Source: Nautiliaceae bacterium
GTDB lineage: Bacteria > Campylobacterota > Campylobacteria > Campylobacterales > Nautiliaceae
Direction: 5' to 3'
Assembly (NCBI GenBank): GCA_027008345.1
Contig: JALTBU010000203.1
Location: 1-58,425, forward strand
Length of the DNA: 58,425 nt
Shown piece by piece: positions 27,053 to 36,088 of this stretch (positions are counted from its first letter, which is position 1; every line of letters begins with the position of its first letter). The notes below the pieces were generated by a model, which did no database searches, had not been told where the DNA came from, and saw only the letters and a list, made by a program, of their open reading frames with translations. Made by a program: the position numbers and the translations under genes.

Positions 27053-28841
27053 ATTAAAAACTTTAACAGTTTTTATTTTCATAATACTTTTAACTTTTTT
27101 AAGCGGATATATTATTTATCAGCTATTACCTAATGTAAATGGTAATTATATTGCTTTAAATAATCCTAATTCTGTCAAGATAAAAATACTTCTCTCTGAT
27201 ACAACAATAGATATGTTAAGTAATAATGGTTTAAATCCGGATAAATATAAAAATGATATACAAGACCTTGCTTTAAAATTAAAAAAAAATGGAATTTCAT
27301 ATAAAATTATTTCTGACAAAGAACTTCCTTTTTTAAATAAAAATGATATTCTTTTTGCTCCTGATACTTATGCAGTTTCTCAATTCGGCAAAAAAAATAT
27401 AAAAAAATTTTTAAGCAAAGGCGGAACATTAATTTTTAATTTCAGATTTGGTTACTTTAACGAAAACAACCGATTTTTTAACGCCAAAACAATAGAAGAA
27501 ATTACAGGCCTTAAAAAATCAATAGATTCAATACCAAAAAAAGAAGCTACTTTTTTTATTCAAAAAAGAATTTCTCCTCTTAATATGTCCAAAGTTCCTT
27601 TTAGACAGGATTTAGTTGTATATGACCCTTTACCAATATTTCATTCAGATTATATTCCAGATATTGTTTTAACTAACTGGTCAATTACAACACCTCCGAT
27701 GGTCAAGAAAAAATATTTATCTATTTATGACGACGGTATTGCTTGGCACGGATTTTATGGTAAAGGCAAATGGTTTTATTTCTCTTTTCCAACATATGTT
27801 TTTTTAGATATGAAAGACAAAGAATTTAAGAAAATTATAAATAATATAATATTATTTTCAAAAAGCCTTATTTCAATTTCATCTTATCCCTTTATTAATA
27901 AAAAAAATGGAATTTTCATTTCAGAGGATACGGAATATAAATATCCTTACGGATACAATTTTGCCACACTTGCTAAAAAACATAAAATTGACGTCACCCT
28001 TTTTGCGGTAGCAAAACTTGCCAAAAAATATGAAAACATAACAAAAGCAATAGCCAAATTTCAAAACTGTGAAATAGGCTCACATAGCTATTCTCATATC
28101 AAAATAATGGGTGCCCCTATTGATGTGGAAAAAAGAGAAATAATATATTCAAAACAACTGCTTGAAAAAATCACAGGCAGAAAAATTTACGGATTCAGAC
28201 CTCCAAGAGAAGAAATTGATGATACAATGGAAAAACTTATTAAACAAGCAGGATATATTTATGTAATGGAAAAATCCAAGCCTTTTTTACTGCCTATGAA
28301 AAGAAATTTCGGAATTATTACAATTCCAAGACTTGGAACAGATGATTATACTTATCTTATAGATACGGATTTCAATAAATCCCAAATCCTAAAACACATA
28401 ATACTTGAAACCAATTTTTTAACTGCATTAAATGGAACATATACATTAAGTGTTCATACACATTTATTATCATATAAATCAAATATCACCGTTTTAGATG
28501 CATATTTTACCTATTTAAATCATCATTTGAATTTAAATCCTTTAAAAGGTAAAAATATAGCGCTAAAATCGATACAGGCACAAAATATATATTTTAATTA
28601 CACAAGTACAAATAATATCATTTCACTTAATATAACAAATAATAATACACAAATGCTCAAAAATATTTCTTTTAGACTCTACAATCCAAATATTAAAATA
28701 ACCGATATCATACCTGAAATAAGCACTTACAAAATAAAAATTCTTTTACATAATAAAAGTAGAAGATATTATGATTTGCAAATTAGTCATATTCCGCCTA
28801 AAACAACTGTTACAATTTTTATAAAATACAAAAAATTATAA
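27018..28841 (+). CDS. Membrane-anchored NodB-type polysaccharide deacetylase
   Basis: A 607-residue protein anchored by one N-terminal helix (about 13-36). Residues 50-285 look like an alpha/beta domain of unknown role. Residues about 298-500 form a NodB domain: FISEDTEY (motif 1, with Glu303-Asp304 instead of Asp-Asp), GSHSYSH (metal ligands H356 and H360), GFRPPREEID (motif 3) and LSVHTH near 480. A C-terminal beta domain follows. It probably removes acetyl groups from the polymer in the periplasm, as PgaB and IcaB do. The start at 27018 lacks a good ribosome binding site, so a TTG at 27047 overlapping the previous stop remains possible. Confidence 0.82.
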   Translation: MKSAAIIYFLNRLKTLTVFIFIILLTFLSGYIIYQLLPNVNGNYIALNNPNSVKIKILLSDTTIDMLSNNGLNPDKYKNDIQDLALKLKKNGISYKIISDKELPFLNKNDILFAPDTYAVSQFGKKNIKKFLSKGGTLIFNFRFGYFNENNRFFNAKTIEEITGLKKSIDSIPKKEATFFIQKRISPLNMSKVPFRQDLVVYDPLPIFHSDYIPDIVLTNWSITTPPMVKKKYLSIYDDGIAWHGFYGKGKWFYFSFPTYVFLDMKDKEFKKIINNIILFSKSLISISSYPFINKKNGIFISEDTEYKYPYGYNFATLAKKHKIDVTLFAVAKLAKKYENITKAIAKFQNCEIGSHSYSHIKIMGAPIDVEKREIIYSKQLLEKITGRKIYGFRPPREEIDDTMEKLIKQAGYIYVMEKSKPFLLPMKRNFGIITIPRLGTDDYTYLIDTDFNKSQILKHIILETNFLTALNGTYTLSVHTHLLSYKSNITVLDAYFTYLNHHLNLNPLKGKNIALKSIQAQNIYFNYTSTNNIISLNITNNNTQMLKNISFRLYNPNIKITDIIPEISTYKIKILLHNKSRRYYDLQISHIPPKTTVTIFIKYKKL

Positions 28842-28858
28842 AAGTTTTATAATTTTTT
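28830..28858. terminator. Bidirectional terminator at the convergent deacetylase / rdgB ends
   Basis: A perfect 14-bp inverted repeat (AAAAAATTATAAAA, one base, TTTTATAATTTTTT) gives a hairpin followed by a T run on both strands. It contains the stop codons of both convergent genes, which overlap by 6 bases. The stem is entirely A-T, so its strength at high growth temperature is uncertain. Confidence 0.6.
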
Positions 28859-29417
28859 GGGCCAAATCAAGTGCTTTTACTCTGTGTGAGATCTTATGTT
28901 TTACAGATTCATCAAGTTCGCCCAATGTTTTATTATAATTTTTTGGAACAAACATAGGATCATATCCAAATCCTTTATCACCTCTTGCTTCATCAATAAC
29001 ATCACCATACATAAATCCATGTGTTGTAAAAACACCATAAGGAGTGGCAATGGCTATTGCCGCTGTATAAAATGCAGGTGTTTTTTTGATATTTCTTTTT
29101 TTGAGTTCATTTATAAGTTTATTTAGATTATCTTTATCACTTGCATTTTCTCCTGCATATCTTGCAGAAAATATTCCAGGCTCATTATTAAGCGCAGGAA
29201 CACTTATACCGCTGTCATCAGCCAATACAATATACTCAGGAAGTTTTTCATAAATGGCTTTTGCTTTAATAATAGCATTTTCTTTAAAAGTAGCACCGTT
29301 TTCTTCAATTTCAAAAGGTTCTATTAAATCAGTATAAGGGATTACATCATAATTTTTAAGTATATTTTTAATTTCTTTTATTTTACCTTTATTTCCACTT
29401 GCGACAACTATTTGCAT
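28836..29417 (-). CDS. rdgB: XTP/dITP pyrophosphatase
   Basis: A 193-residue house-cleaning enzyme that hydrolyses ITP, dITP and XTP to monophosphates. Family features: N-terminal ASGNKGKIKEIKNIL (SGNxxK triphosphate site), VLADDSGISVPAL (catalytic Asp pair), PGIFSARYAGE, GDKGFGYDPMFVP and the C-terminal SHRVKAL. AAGGAG precedes the ATG. It is the last gene of the efflux-phosphodiesterase unit, 9 bases after the phosphodiesterase stop. Confidence 0.96.
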   Translation of the reverse strand: MQIVVASGNKGKIKEIKNILKNYDVIPYTDLIEPFEIEENGATFKENAIIKAKAIYEKLPEYIVLADDSGISVPALNNEPGIFSARYAGENASDKDNLNKLINELKKRNIKKTPAFYTAAIAIATPYGVFTTHGFMYGDVIDEARGDKGFGYDPMFVPKNYNKTLGELDESVKHKISHRVKALDLAQKIIKLL

Positions 29418-29426
29418 ATTAACTCC

Positions 29427-31505
29427 TTATTCTATATTTGCTTTTGGAGGTGAAAAATAATATCCCTGAAAATAATCAACACCTAAATTTTTAAGTTTTT
29501 CAAATATTTCTTCATTTTCTACAAATTCTGCAATAGTACTTATTTTCATTTCTTTTGCAAAAGAAATAATCGTTTTAACTATTATTTCACTGTTTTTATC
29601 GATTAAAATATTTTTAATTAAACTTCCGTCAATTTTTACCCCATCGGGATTAAGTTTTATCAAATAATCAAAATTTGAATATCCGCTTCCAAAATCGTCT
29701 ATGTATATCAACGCTCCTAAATCTTTTATACTTTTAAGAAAACTTTTAACAATTTCATTTTCACCCACATCTTCACTTTCAACAATTTCAAACGTTAAAA
29801 GTTTTTTATTTGTAATAGATGAAATTTTTTCTAAAATAAATGTTCTCATATTCTCATCATCCATATCTTCTAGTGTTAAATTTATAGATATAGCTACATT
29901 TTTTTCTTTAATTTTCTCAATAACTTTACTGATAACTCTTTTTGTTATTTCAAGATAAAGCCTTGATTTTTTTGCAACTTCCAAAAAGAAAAAAGGTGAA
30001 ATTATATTTCCGTTTTCATCAATCAATCTTACAAGAGCTTCATATTTGATAATTTTCCCGTCCCTATCTACAATAGGTTGAAAAAAAGGAACTATTTTAT
30101 CATTTTCAAGAGCTTTTTTTATTTTTCCAAGCCATTTTAAATGCTCTTTATATCTGTTTAAATCTTTTATTTCTTGACCAAAAACTATATCTTTTTTAAT
30201 CTCTTTTGCAAAATCTAATGCAATATCAGCTCTTATAAAATCTTTTTTTTCAAAACTTACTCCTGCTCGGAATCTTACTATAATTTCGTTACCATTTATT
30301 TGATATGGCTTTTCAAGCTCATTTAAAATATCTTTTATAATTTCTTGGAGTTTTGATTCTTTCACATCAGAAAATAAAAGGCCAAATTCATCTATATCGA
30401 TATGAAAAAGTTTAAAATTATATTTCTTTTTTAAATTTTTTAATCTTTGAGCTACATTAATAATAAGCTGGTTTCCAGTATCTACTCCAAAATAAAAATT
30501 AATATCTTTAAATTTATCTATATTTATCAGTACAATAATATACTTTTTATCTTTTGTTGCATCCACAAATTTGTTTCTATTAGGCAACTCTGTCAAAGGA
30601 TAAAAGAAGTTTTTTTTGTAAACTTCTCCTTTGTATTTTTTTAAAGTAAAAAATGTTTTATTAATCTGTCGTTTAAGATATTCAAATTCCGCAAAATTCA
30701 TTTTTTCTTTTAAAACAGGAAAATTTCCTTTAACAGTTGTTTTAAAATGCCTAAGTATTTTTGAAATATCTTTTTTAATACTTGCGTGCATTTTATAAAA
30801 TATAAAAAGTCCTATTAAAAAAAACAAACCTCCAATACTTAAAATAATAAGAAATATCTTATTAACATTGTCAATAACATTTTGATAAGGAAATACAATA
30901 GAAATAATACCCCTCACATCTCCTAAATGATAATTAAATGCCTTATTTCCATATTCTTTTACAATCAGATTATATATATTTGCAGGAACATCTTTATAAG
31001 GTATTCCATGACATCTAAGACAAGATTTTTCAATCACAAGTTTTCTTGCATAAAATACATGTCTTTGATTAAAATATTTATCAGCTGAATGAATACTATA
31101 ATACTCATTCTTATTTTTGTGTTTTTTAAAAAAATTTATTGCTTCTAATTCAGTATTATTAGGCTTGTCTAAAGGATTCCTATATCTATCAGAAGTCTGT
31201 TTGACATAATAACCATTTTCTCGCAAGAGTTTTGCAACCTGATTTGTCACATAAGCAGGAGTTATGGCAAAAGGAGATAAATTTTTATCTTTTATTTGTA
31301 CTTTTGGAGCAATTAATGAAAGATAATGTCTGTAATAAATAAGAGTTTGTGCTTCTAAACGAGCCTGTTGAATTTTCTCTCTTATAACAATCTTTGTAAT
31401 AAAAAAATATAAAAACCCTAATACAAAAACTGCGAGTATAAAGCCAATTAAAGTCGTTTTTAAAAACTCTTTTTTTAAGTTGGTCAATTTAAAATCTTTT
31501 TGCAT
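29427..31505 (-). CDS. c-di-GMP phosphodiesterase (EAL) with periplasmic haem-binding sensor
   Basis: A 692-residue inner-membrane protein. Residues 14-37 are a membrane helix; the periplasmic part (about 40-215) is DUF3365/Tll0287-like with a c-type haem motif C162-L-R-C165-H166; a second helix follows (about 218-242). The GGDEF domain is degenerate (FHIDIDEFGLLF in place of GGDEF). The EAL domain looks active: YEALVRL, SINL, FEIVESE, IDDFGSGYSN, VKIDGSL and AEFVE. It should hydrolyse c-di-GMP under redox or ligand control. No ribosome binding site precedes the ATG at 31505, only TTATAAT, so the start is less sure. Confidence 0.88.
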   Translation of the reverse strand: MQKDFKLTNLKKEFLKTTLIGFILAVFVLGFLYFFITKIVIREKIQQARLEAQTLIYYRHYLSLIAPKVQIKDKNLSPFAITPAYVTNQVAKLLRENGYYVKQTSDRYRNPLDKPNNTELEAINFFKKHKNKNEYYSIHSADKYFNQRHVFYARKLVIEKSCLRCHGIPYKDVPANIYNLIVKEYGNKAFNYHLGDVRGIISIVFPYQNVIDNVNKIFLIILSIGGLFFLIGLFIFYKMHASIKKDISKILRHFKTTVKGNFPVLKEKMNFAEFEYLKRQINKTFFTLKKYKGEVYKKNFFYPLTELPNRNKFVDATKDKKYIIVLINIDKFKDINFYFGVDTGNQLIINVAQRLKNLKKKYNFKLFHIDIDEFGLLFSDVKESKLQEIIKDILNELEKPYQINGNEIIVRFRAGVSFEKKDFIRADIALDFAKEIKKDIVFGQEIKDLNRYKEHLKWLGKIKKALENDKIVPFFQPIVDRDGKIIKYEALVRLIDENGNIISPFFFLEVAKKSRLYLEITKRVISKVIEKIKEKNVAISINLTLEDMDDENMRTFILEKISSITNKKLLTFEIVESEDVGENEIVKSFLKSIKDLGALIYIDDFGSGYSNFDYLIKLNPDGVKIDGSLIKNILIDKNSEIIVKTIISFAKEMKISTIAEFVENEEIFEKLKNLGVDYFQGYYFSPPKANIE

Positions 31506-31518
31506 ATTATAACAAAAA

Positions 31519-31547
31519 GGAGTTAAAAATTAAATTTCTTTAACTCC
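31519..31547 (-). terminator. Hairpin at the end of the RND gene
   Basis: On the minus strand GGAGTTAAA and TTTAACTCC form a 9-bp perfect stem around an 11-base loop, followed by TTTTTG, an intrinsic terminator pattern. The upstream arm covers the last codons of the RND gene. Directly after it TATAAT appears before the phosphodiesterase ATG, suggesting partial transcriptional separation of the two genes. Confidence 0.55.
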
Positions 31548-34500
31548 GTATTTTATATGTTGTTCTTTTTTGTGTTTTGCTATTAAATATCTCCAATAAA
31601 GAATCGGAACAACTACCACTGAAAGAAGAGTTGAAGCTAAAACACCGAAAATCAATGAAACTGCAAGACCTTGCCATACTGGGTCTAAAACAATTACAAA
31701 TGAAGCTAAAATAATAGCAAGTGCTGTCAATATAATAGGTCTAAATCTTGTTGCTGCCGCTTCAATTACCGCTTCGTTTATACTTCTTCCATTCTTAATT
31801 AAATCATTTGTAAAATCAATTAGTAAAAGTGAATTCCTAACAACAATACCGGCAAGCGCAATAAAACCAATCATACTTGTAGCAGTAAAGTATGTTTTTG
31901 AATGGAAAAACGCTAATGTAATCCAGTTCATTATTGCATGTCCAGGAAGAACTCCTATAAATGTAAGAGGAACTGCCGCAAGAACAATTCTTGGAACTCT
32001 GAAATTTTTATAATATGCCACCATTAATAGATAAATAAGTACAACCGCTACACCAAATGCAGCACCAAGGTCTCTAAATACATCAAATGTAAGTTCCCAT
32101 TCACCTCCCCAGATTAAATCATAAGTTTTACCTGTTTTTTCATCAATGGCTTTAAGATTAAGTCTTGGATTTCCGTCATATATAATTTTATATCCTGGAA
32201 GCCCTTTATCTTTAAGAGCAAAAAATACATCAAGGAGTGCATATAAACTTCCTCTTTTATTCATTTCACCAGTAACCATTACCATAGGTCTTAAATCTTT
32301 ACTTGTAATCATACCATCAAATGGAGCAGGGACTACTTTTACCACTTCTTTTAATGGAATTAATCTATGAGTTGTCATAGACATAATTTTAATTTTATCA
32401 AGTGCATTTATAGAATCTCTGCTTTTTTTATCGAATCTTACAAAAATTCCAACTTGTTCTTTTTCGCTTGGAATATGTGCAACACTAACTACCGCTCCTC
32501 TAAGTCCCGCTCCGAGAACTTTTGCAATCTGGTCAGTTGTAATTCCAAAAAGAGCCGCTTTTTCTTTATCAGGAACAATTTTATATTTAATAATCTGTCT
32601 ATCTCTCATTATATCAATATCAACAACTCTTGGTGTTTTTTTATATAGCTCTTCAATATAATTTGCAAGTTTTAATCTTCCTTGCTCATCTCCTCCAAAT
32701 ACTTGCATTAAAAGAGTTGCAATTACAGGTGGTCCTGGAGGATCTTCTACAAGTTTGATATTTGCCCCTGCAAAACTACATTGACCTTGAATAATTGGTC
32801 TAAGGCGAGAAACCATATCAATTGAGCTTTCTTTTCTGCCTTTTTCTTTTGGATAAAGATTTACTCTTATCTCTCCATAATTTTCACCTTGTTTCATAGA
32901 ACTTCCTCTTAGAAGTCCGTTAAAATCCACTACTCCACTGATACCTATAAACTGCTCAAAATCATGAATTTCAGGCTCTTTTGCCAAAACAGAAGCCACA
33001 CAATCACTTACTTTTTTAGTCATATCTATACTTGTGCCTTTTGGCAAATCAATTGTGATATTAAATGTATTTTTATTAGCACTCGGAAGCATTTTAAACA
33101 AAACAATTTTAAACACAGGAAGTGCCATACTTCCAAGAAGTGCAATAATTAAAACAGTAAAAAAAATCACTCTTTTTGGTGTAGATTCAAGAATAGGACT
33201 AATTATTTTATAAAAAATTCTGTATGTTTTTGTTTTTTTGATATCAAAAGGCTCTTTATGATCATTTTTATGTTCAGGTAAAAACTTAACTGCTGCCCAA
33301 GGTGTAAACATATAAGCTATTACTAATGAAGCAATCATTGCAATAGGGACATTAAATGGAATAGGTCTCATATATGGTCCCATCATACCAGTAACGAAGA
33401 ACATAGGAACAAATGCTAAAATAATAGCAAGCGTTGCAATATTTGTAGGATTTCCTATCTCATTTGTAGCATATATAGCTGCATATTCTCTTGGTTTGTC
33501 ACCGATTTCAAAATGTCTATGAATGTTTTCAATAACAATAATAGCACTATCTACTAACAGACCAAGTGATAGAATTAATGCAAACAGTGTAATTCTGTTA
33601 ATTGTCTGACCTGCTAGCATACCTATAAACAATGTAATTGACAAAATCAAAGGAACAGTAAATGCAACAATTAACGCTTCTCTCCATCCAAGCATTACAA
33701 TAAGTAAAATCACGATAATTCCAAGTGAAATAAGCAAGTGATAAATAAGTTCATTTACAGCATGATTTGCTTTTTCACCATCATTTCTTGTTACGTAAAT
33801 TTCAACATCTTTTGGAAGCAGTTTTTTAAGTTCCTCTGCTTTTTTAAGAACTGCCTCAGCAACAAAAACTGCATTAGTTCCTCTTTTTTTACCGACAAAT
33901 ATAGTAACTTGATTAAGTTTTGTATCAACTGGAAATTTTTTAACTTCTTTATGAGTTATTAATGGATCTTCATAAAAAGCCTTACCACCTTCAAAATATG
34001 TTTGATGTTTATGCTGATAATCAACTCCATCTACTACTTTTGCTATATCTTTAATATAAATAGGTCTTCCCATATAATCAGCAACTATTAAATTTTTAAC
34101 ATCTTTGACCGAATGAATAAATCCGTCAAATTCAACTGGAATTGAATATTTTTTATTATCAGTCCCACCAAGTGGATAATCTACATTTGCACCTTTAAGT
34201 GCCATTGCAATCTGACCGAGTGAGAGATGATAAGCAGCCAGTTTTTCAGGATCAACTATAATATTAAATTGCCTTTTATGACCTCCTTTTATTCCTATAA
34301 TACTTACATTTTTAACTTCTGCAAGAGGAGATAAAAGTCTTTGTGCAATTCTGTAAAGCTGATAATCATTATATTTTTTACTTGAAAGCGCAAGTGTAAC
34401 AATCGGAACTTCATCAATATCAATTGGTTTAACAAGGGGAGGCATTACTCCTTTTGGAAGCTTGTCAAGATTTTGCATAACCCTGTCATAAAGTTTTGAC

Positions 34501-35045
34501 ATACTTCTGACTTTATCTTGACCGATTTTAAATCTTACAGTCACAATACCAACACTGTTCATTGCCATACCGTATACATGTTTTACACCGGTCATGGCTT
34601 TAAGTGTTCTCTCAAGAGGCTCCACTATAACATTTTGAACTTCTTTGCTGCTTGCACCTGGATACATTACTATCACATTTGCCGCAGGCACATCAATTTG
34701 AGGATTCTCTTCTCTTGGAGTAAAAAATACTGCAATTAATCCCATCAAAATTAAAGTCAAAGCAATAACAGGAGTTAAAGGGTTTTTAAGAAATGATCTT
34801 GCAAGACGACCTGCAATATTTAGTTTAAGTTCTTCTTCTACTTCTTTTAACTCTTCTTCTTTTTGATGAACTTCTTTTTGGAGTTTTTCAAATTCTTTTT
34901 CTTTTTTAGCTATTTCATCTTCAAGCATATATATCTCTGTTTCAAGTTTTTTAAGTTCACTTATGTCACAAGCAGAGTTTTTCATCTCTTCTAACTGCTT
35001 TTTTTTCTGTTCAACAAGCTCTTTTAATTTTTTTAATTGCTCCAT
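31530..35045 (-). CDS. RND efflux transporter with N-terminal coiled coil
   Basis: A large HAE/RND permease (1171 residues). The first 78 or so residues are a Glu/Lys-rich coiled coil, an extension absent from AcrB-type proteins. The first membrane helix then follows (about 85-108). Two repeats of large periplasmic loops and about 12 helices are visible. Helix 4 reads GLLVDSAIIVIEN, so one Asp of the AcrB Asp-Asp pair is Ser. ATG at 35045 has AGGAG five bases upstream, whereas the in-frame GTG at 35051 overlaps it. It forms a tripartite pump with the adaptor and TolC genes just upstream; the substrate is unknown. Confidence 0.9.
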   Translation of the reverse strand: MEQLKKLKELVEQKKKQLEEMKNSACDISELKKLETEIYMLEDEIAKKEKEFEKLQKEVHQKEEELKEVEEELKLNIAGRLARSFLKNPLTPVIALTLILMGLIAVFFTPREENPQIDVPAANVIVMYPGASSKEVQNVIVEPLERTLKAMTGVKHVYGMAMNSVGIVTVRFKIGQDKVRSMSKLYDRVMQNLDKLPKGVMPPLVKPIDIDEVPIVTLALSSKKYNDYQLYRIAQRLLSPLAEVKNVSIIGIKGGHKRQFNIIVDPEKLAAYHLSLGQIAMALKGANVDYPLGGTDNKKYSIPVEFDGFIHSVKDVKNLIVADYMGRPIYIKDIAKVVDGVDYQHKHQTYFEGGKAFYEDPLITHKEVKKFPVDTKLNQVTIFVGKKRGTNAVFVAEAVLKKAEELKKLLPKDVEIYVTRNDGEKANHAVNELIYHLLISLGIIVILLIVMLGWREALIVAFTVPLILSITLFIGMLAGQTINRITLFALILSLGLLVDSAIIVIENIHRHFEIGDKPREYAAIYATNEIGNPTNIATLAIILAFVPMFFVTGMMGPYMRPIPFNVPIAMIASLVIAYMFTPWAAVKFLPEHKNDHKEPFDIKKTKTYRIFYKIISPILESTPKRVIFFTVLIIALLGSMALPVFKIVLFKMLPSANKNTFNITIDLPKGTSIDMTKKVSDCVASVLAKEPEIHDFEQFIGISGVVDFNGLLRGSSMKQGENYGEIRVNLYPKEKGRKESSIDMVSRLRPIIQGQCSFAGANIKLVEDPPGPPVIATLLMQVFGGDEQGRLKLANYIEELYKKTPRVVDIDIMRDRQIIKYKIVPDKEKAALFGITTDQIAKVLGAGLRGAVVSVAHIPSEKEQVGIFVRFDKKSRDSINALDKIKIMSMTTHRLIPLKEVVKVVPAPFDGMITSKDLRPMVMVTGEMNKRGSLYALLDVFFALKDKGLPGYKIIYDGNPRLNLKAIDEKTGKTYDLIWGGEWELTFDVFRDLGAAFGVAVVLIYLLMVAYYKNFRVPRIVLAAVPLTFIGVLPGHAIMNWITLAFFHSKTYFTATSMIGFIALAGIVVRNSLLLIDFTNDLIKNGRSINEAVIEAAATRFRPIILTALAIILASFVIVLDPVWQGLAVSLIFGVLASTLLSVVVVPILYWRYLIAKHKKEQHIKYGVKEI

Positions 35046-35053
35046 CTCCACTC

Positions 35054-36088
35054 CTATAATTTTTGTCCATCAACTAAATTCGCAGGTGGATAAAGAATGA
35101 CTTTTTCTCCGCCTTTAAGGCCTTTTACGGCTATATAATCACCTTCTTGTGAAACCTGTTTTACAGGTACAAAATTTGCAACATCATCATTTGCTATGAA
35201 TACGCCCACAATTCCTTCTCTTGTAGTAAGTGCCGCAAAAGGAATAAGCACAGCTTCTTCTTTTCCTACTACAATTTTTGCTTTTGCATACATTCCAGGA
35301 ATAAGCCCTTTTGCATTATTAAATGAATACTTAACAACAAAAGAGTGAGTTGCAGGGTCAGCACTTGGAATAATAGTTGAAACTTTTGCCTTATATGTTT
35401 TTTTAAGTGCCGGCACATAAATATTAACAGGCATTCCAAGTTTAAAATAATCTAAATCACTCTCTTTTACAAAAGATTTCGCTTTAAGAGAGTTAAGATC
35501 ACTCAATACCACAACTGGATACCCAGGAAGTGCCATTTCAGCTACTTTTTTCATTTTCATAGTAACTACACCATTAATTGGTGATTTCACTTTTGCGTAT
35601 TTAAATTGTGCTTTTACCCTATCAAGCGCAGCTTCTGCTTGTTTTAGCATTCCTTTTGCCATATCAACCTGTTTTTCTCTTATATTTTTCATTAAAGTAA
35701 TTTTTTCGAAATCTCTTTTACTAACAGCGCCTTTTGCATATAAATCTTTAAATCTTTGATAATCTTTAAGAGCATCTGCATATGCCATTTCAGCCATTAA
35801 AACTCCGCTTTTTGCCTGCAAAACGGCACCTTCCGCCTGATTTAGCATTGAATTTATATCTGATGGGTCAACTTCAAATAAAAGCTCTCCTTTTTTTACA
35901 ACATCGCCTTCTTCTACCGGCATCTGTTTAATAAATCCCATAAGTCTTGTAGCTACCATAACTTGATTTTTCGAATAGATATTCGCAACATAATCTTTTG
36001 TAATATTTATATCAGCTTTTTTAGCCACTGCAAATTCATATGCAAACAGACTTGCAACACTCAGTGCCACTGCCATTATTTTTTTCAT
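35054..36088 (-). CDS. Membrane fusion (adaptor) protein of the RND pump
   Basis: A 344-residue periplasmic adaptor with a signal peptide (ALSVASLFA). It shows a lipoyl half-motif (QMPVEEGDVVKKGELLFEVD), a helical hairpin (about 75-150) that contacts TolC, the second lipoyl half (KVKSPINGVVT), and beta-barrel and membrane-proximal domains. There is no lipobox Cys, so it is anchored by other means or is soluble. It overlaps the tolC-like gene by 4 bases (ATGA) and ends 8 bases before the RND start. Confidence 0.93.
   Translation of the reverse strand: MKKIMAVALSVASLFAYEFAVAKKADINITKDYVANIYSKNQVMVATRLMGFIKQMPVEEGDVVKKGELLFEVDPSDINSMLNQAEGAVLQAKSGVLMAEMAYADALKDYQRFKDLYAKGAVSKRDFEKITLMKNIREKQVDMAKGMLKQAEAALDRVKAQFKYAKVKSPINGVVTMKMKKVAEMALPGYPVVVLSDLNSLKAKSFVKESDLDYFKLGMPVNIYVPALKKTYKAKVSTIIPSADPATHSFVVKYSFNNAKGLIPGMYAKAKIVVGKEEAVLIPFAALTTREGIVGVFIANDDVANFVPVKQVSQEGDYIAVKGLKGGEKVILYPPANLVDGQKL

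Noticed and set aside
35046..35051. GTG start two codons before the RND ATG
   Set aside because: The GTG overlaps the AGGAG ribosome binding site that serves the ATG at 35045.
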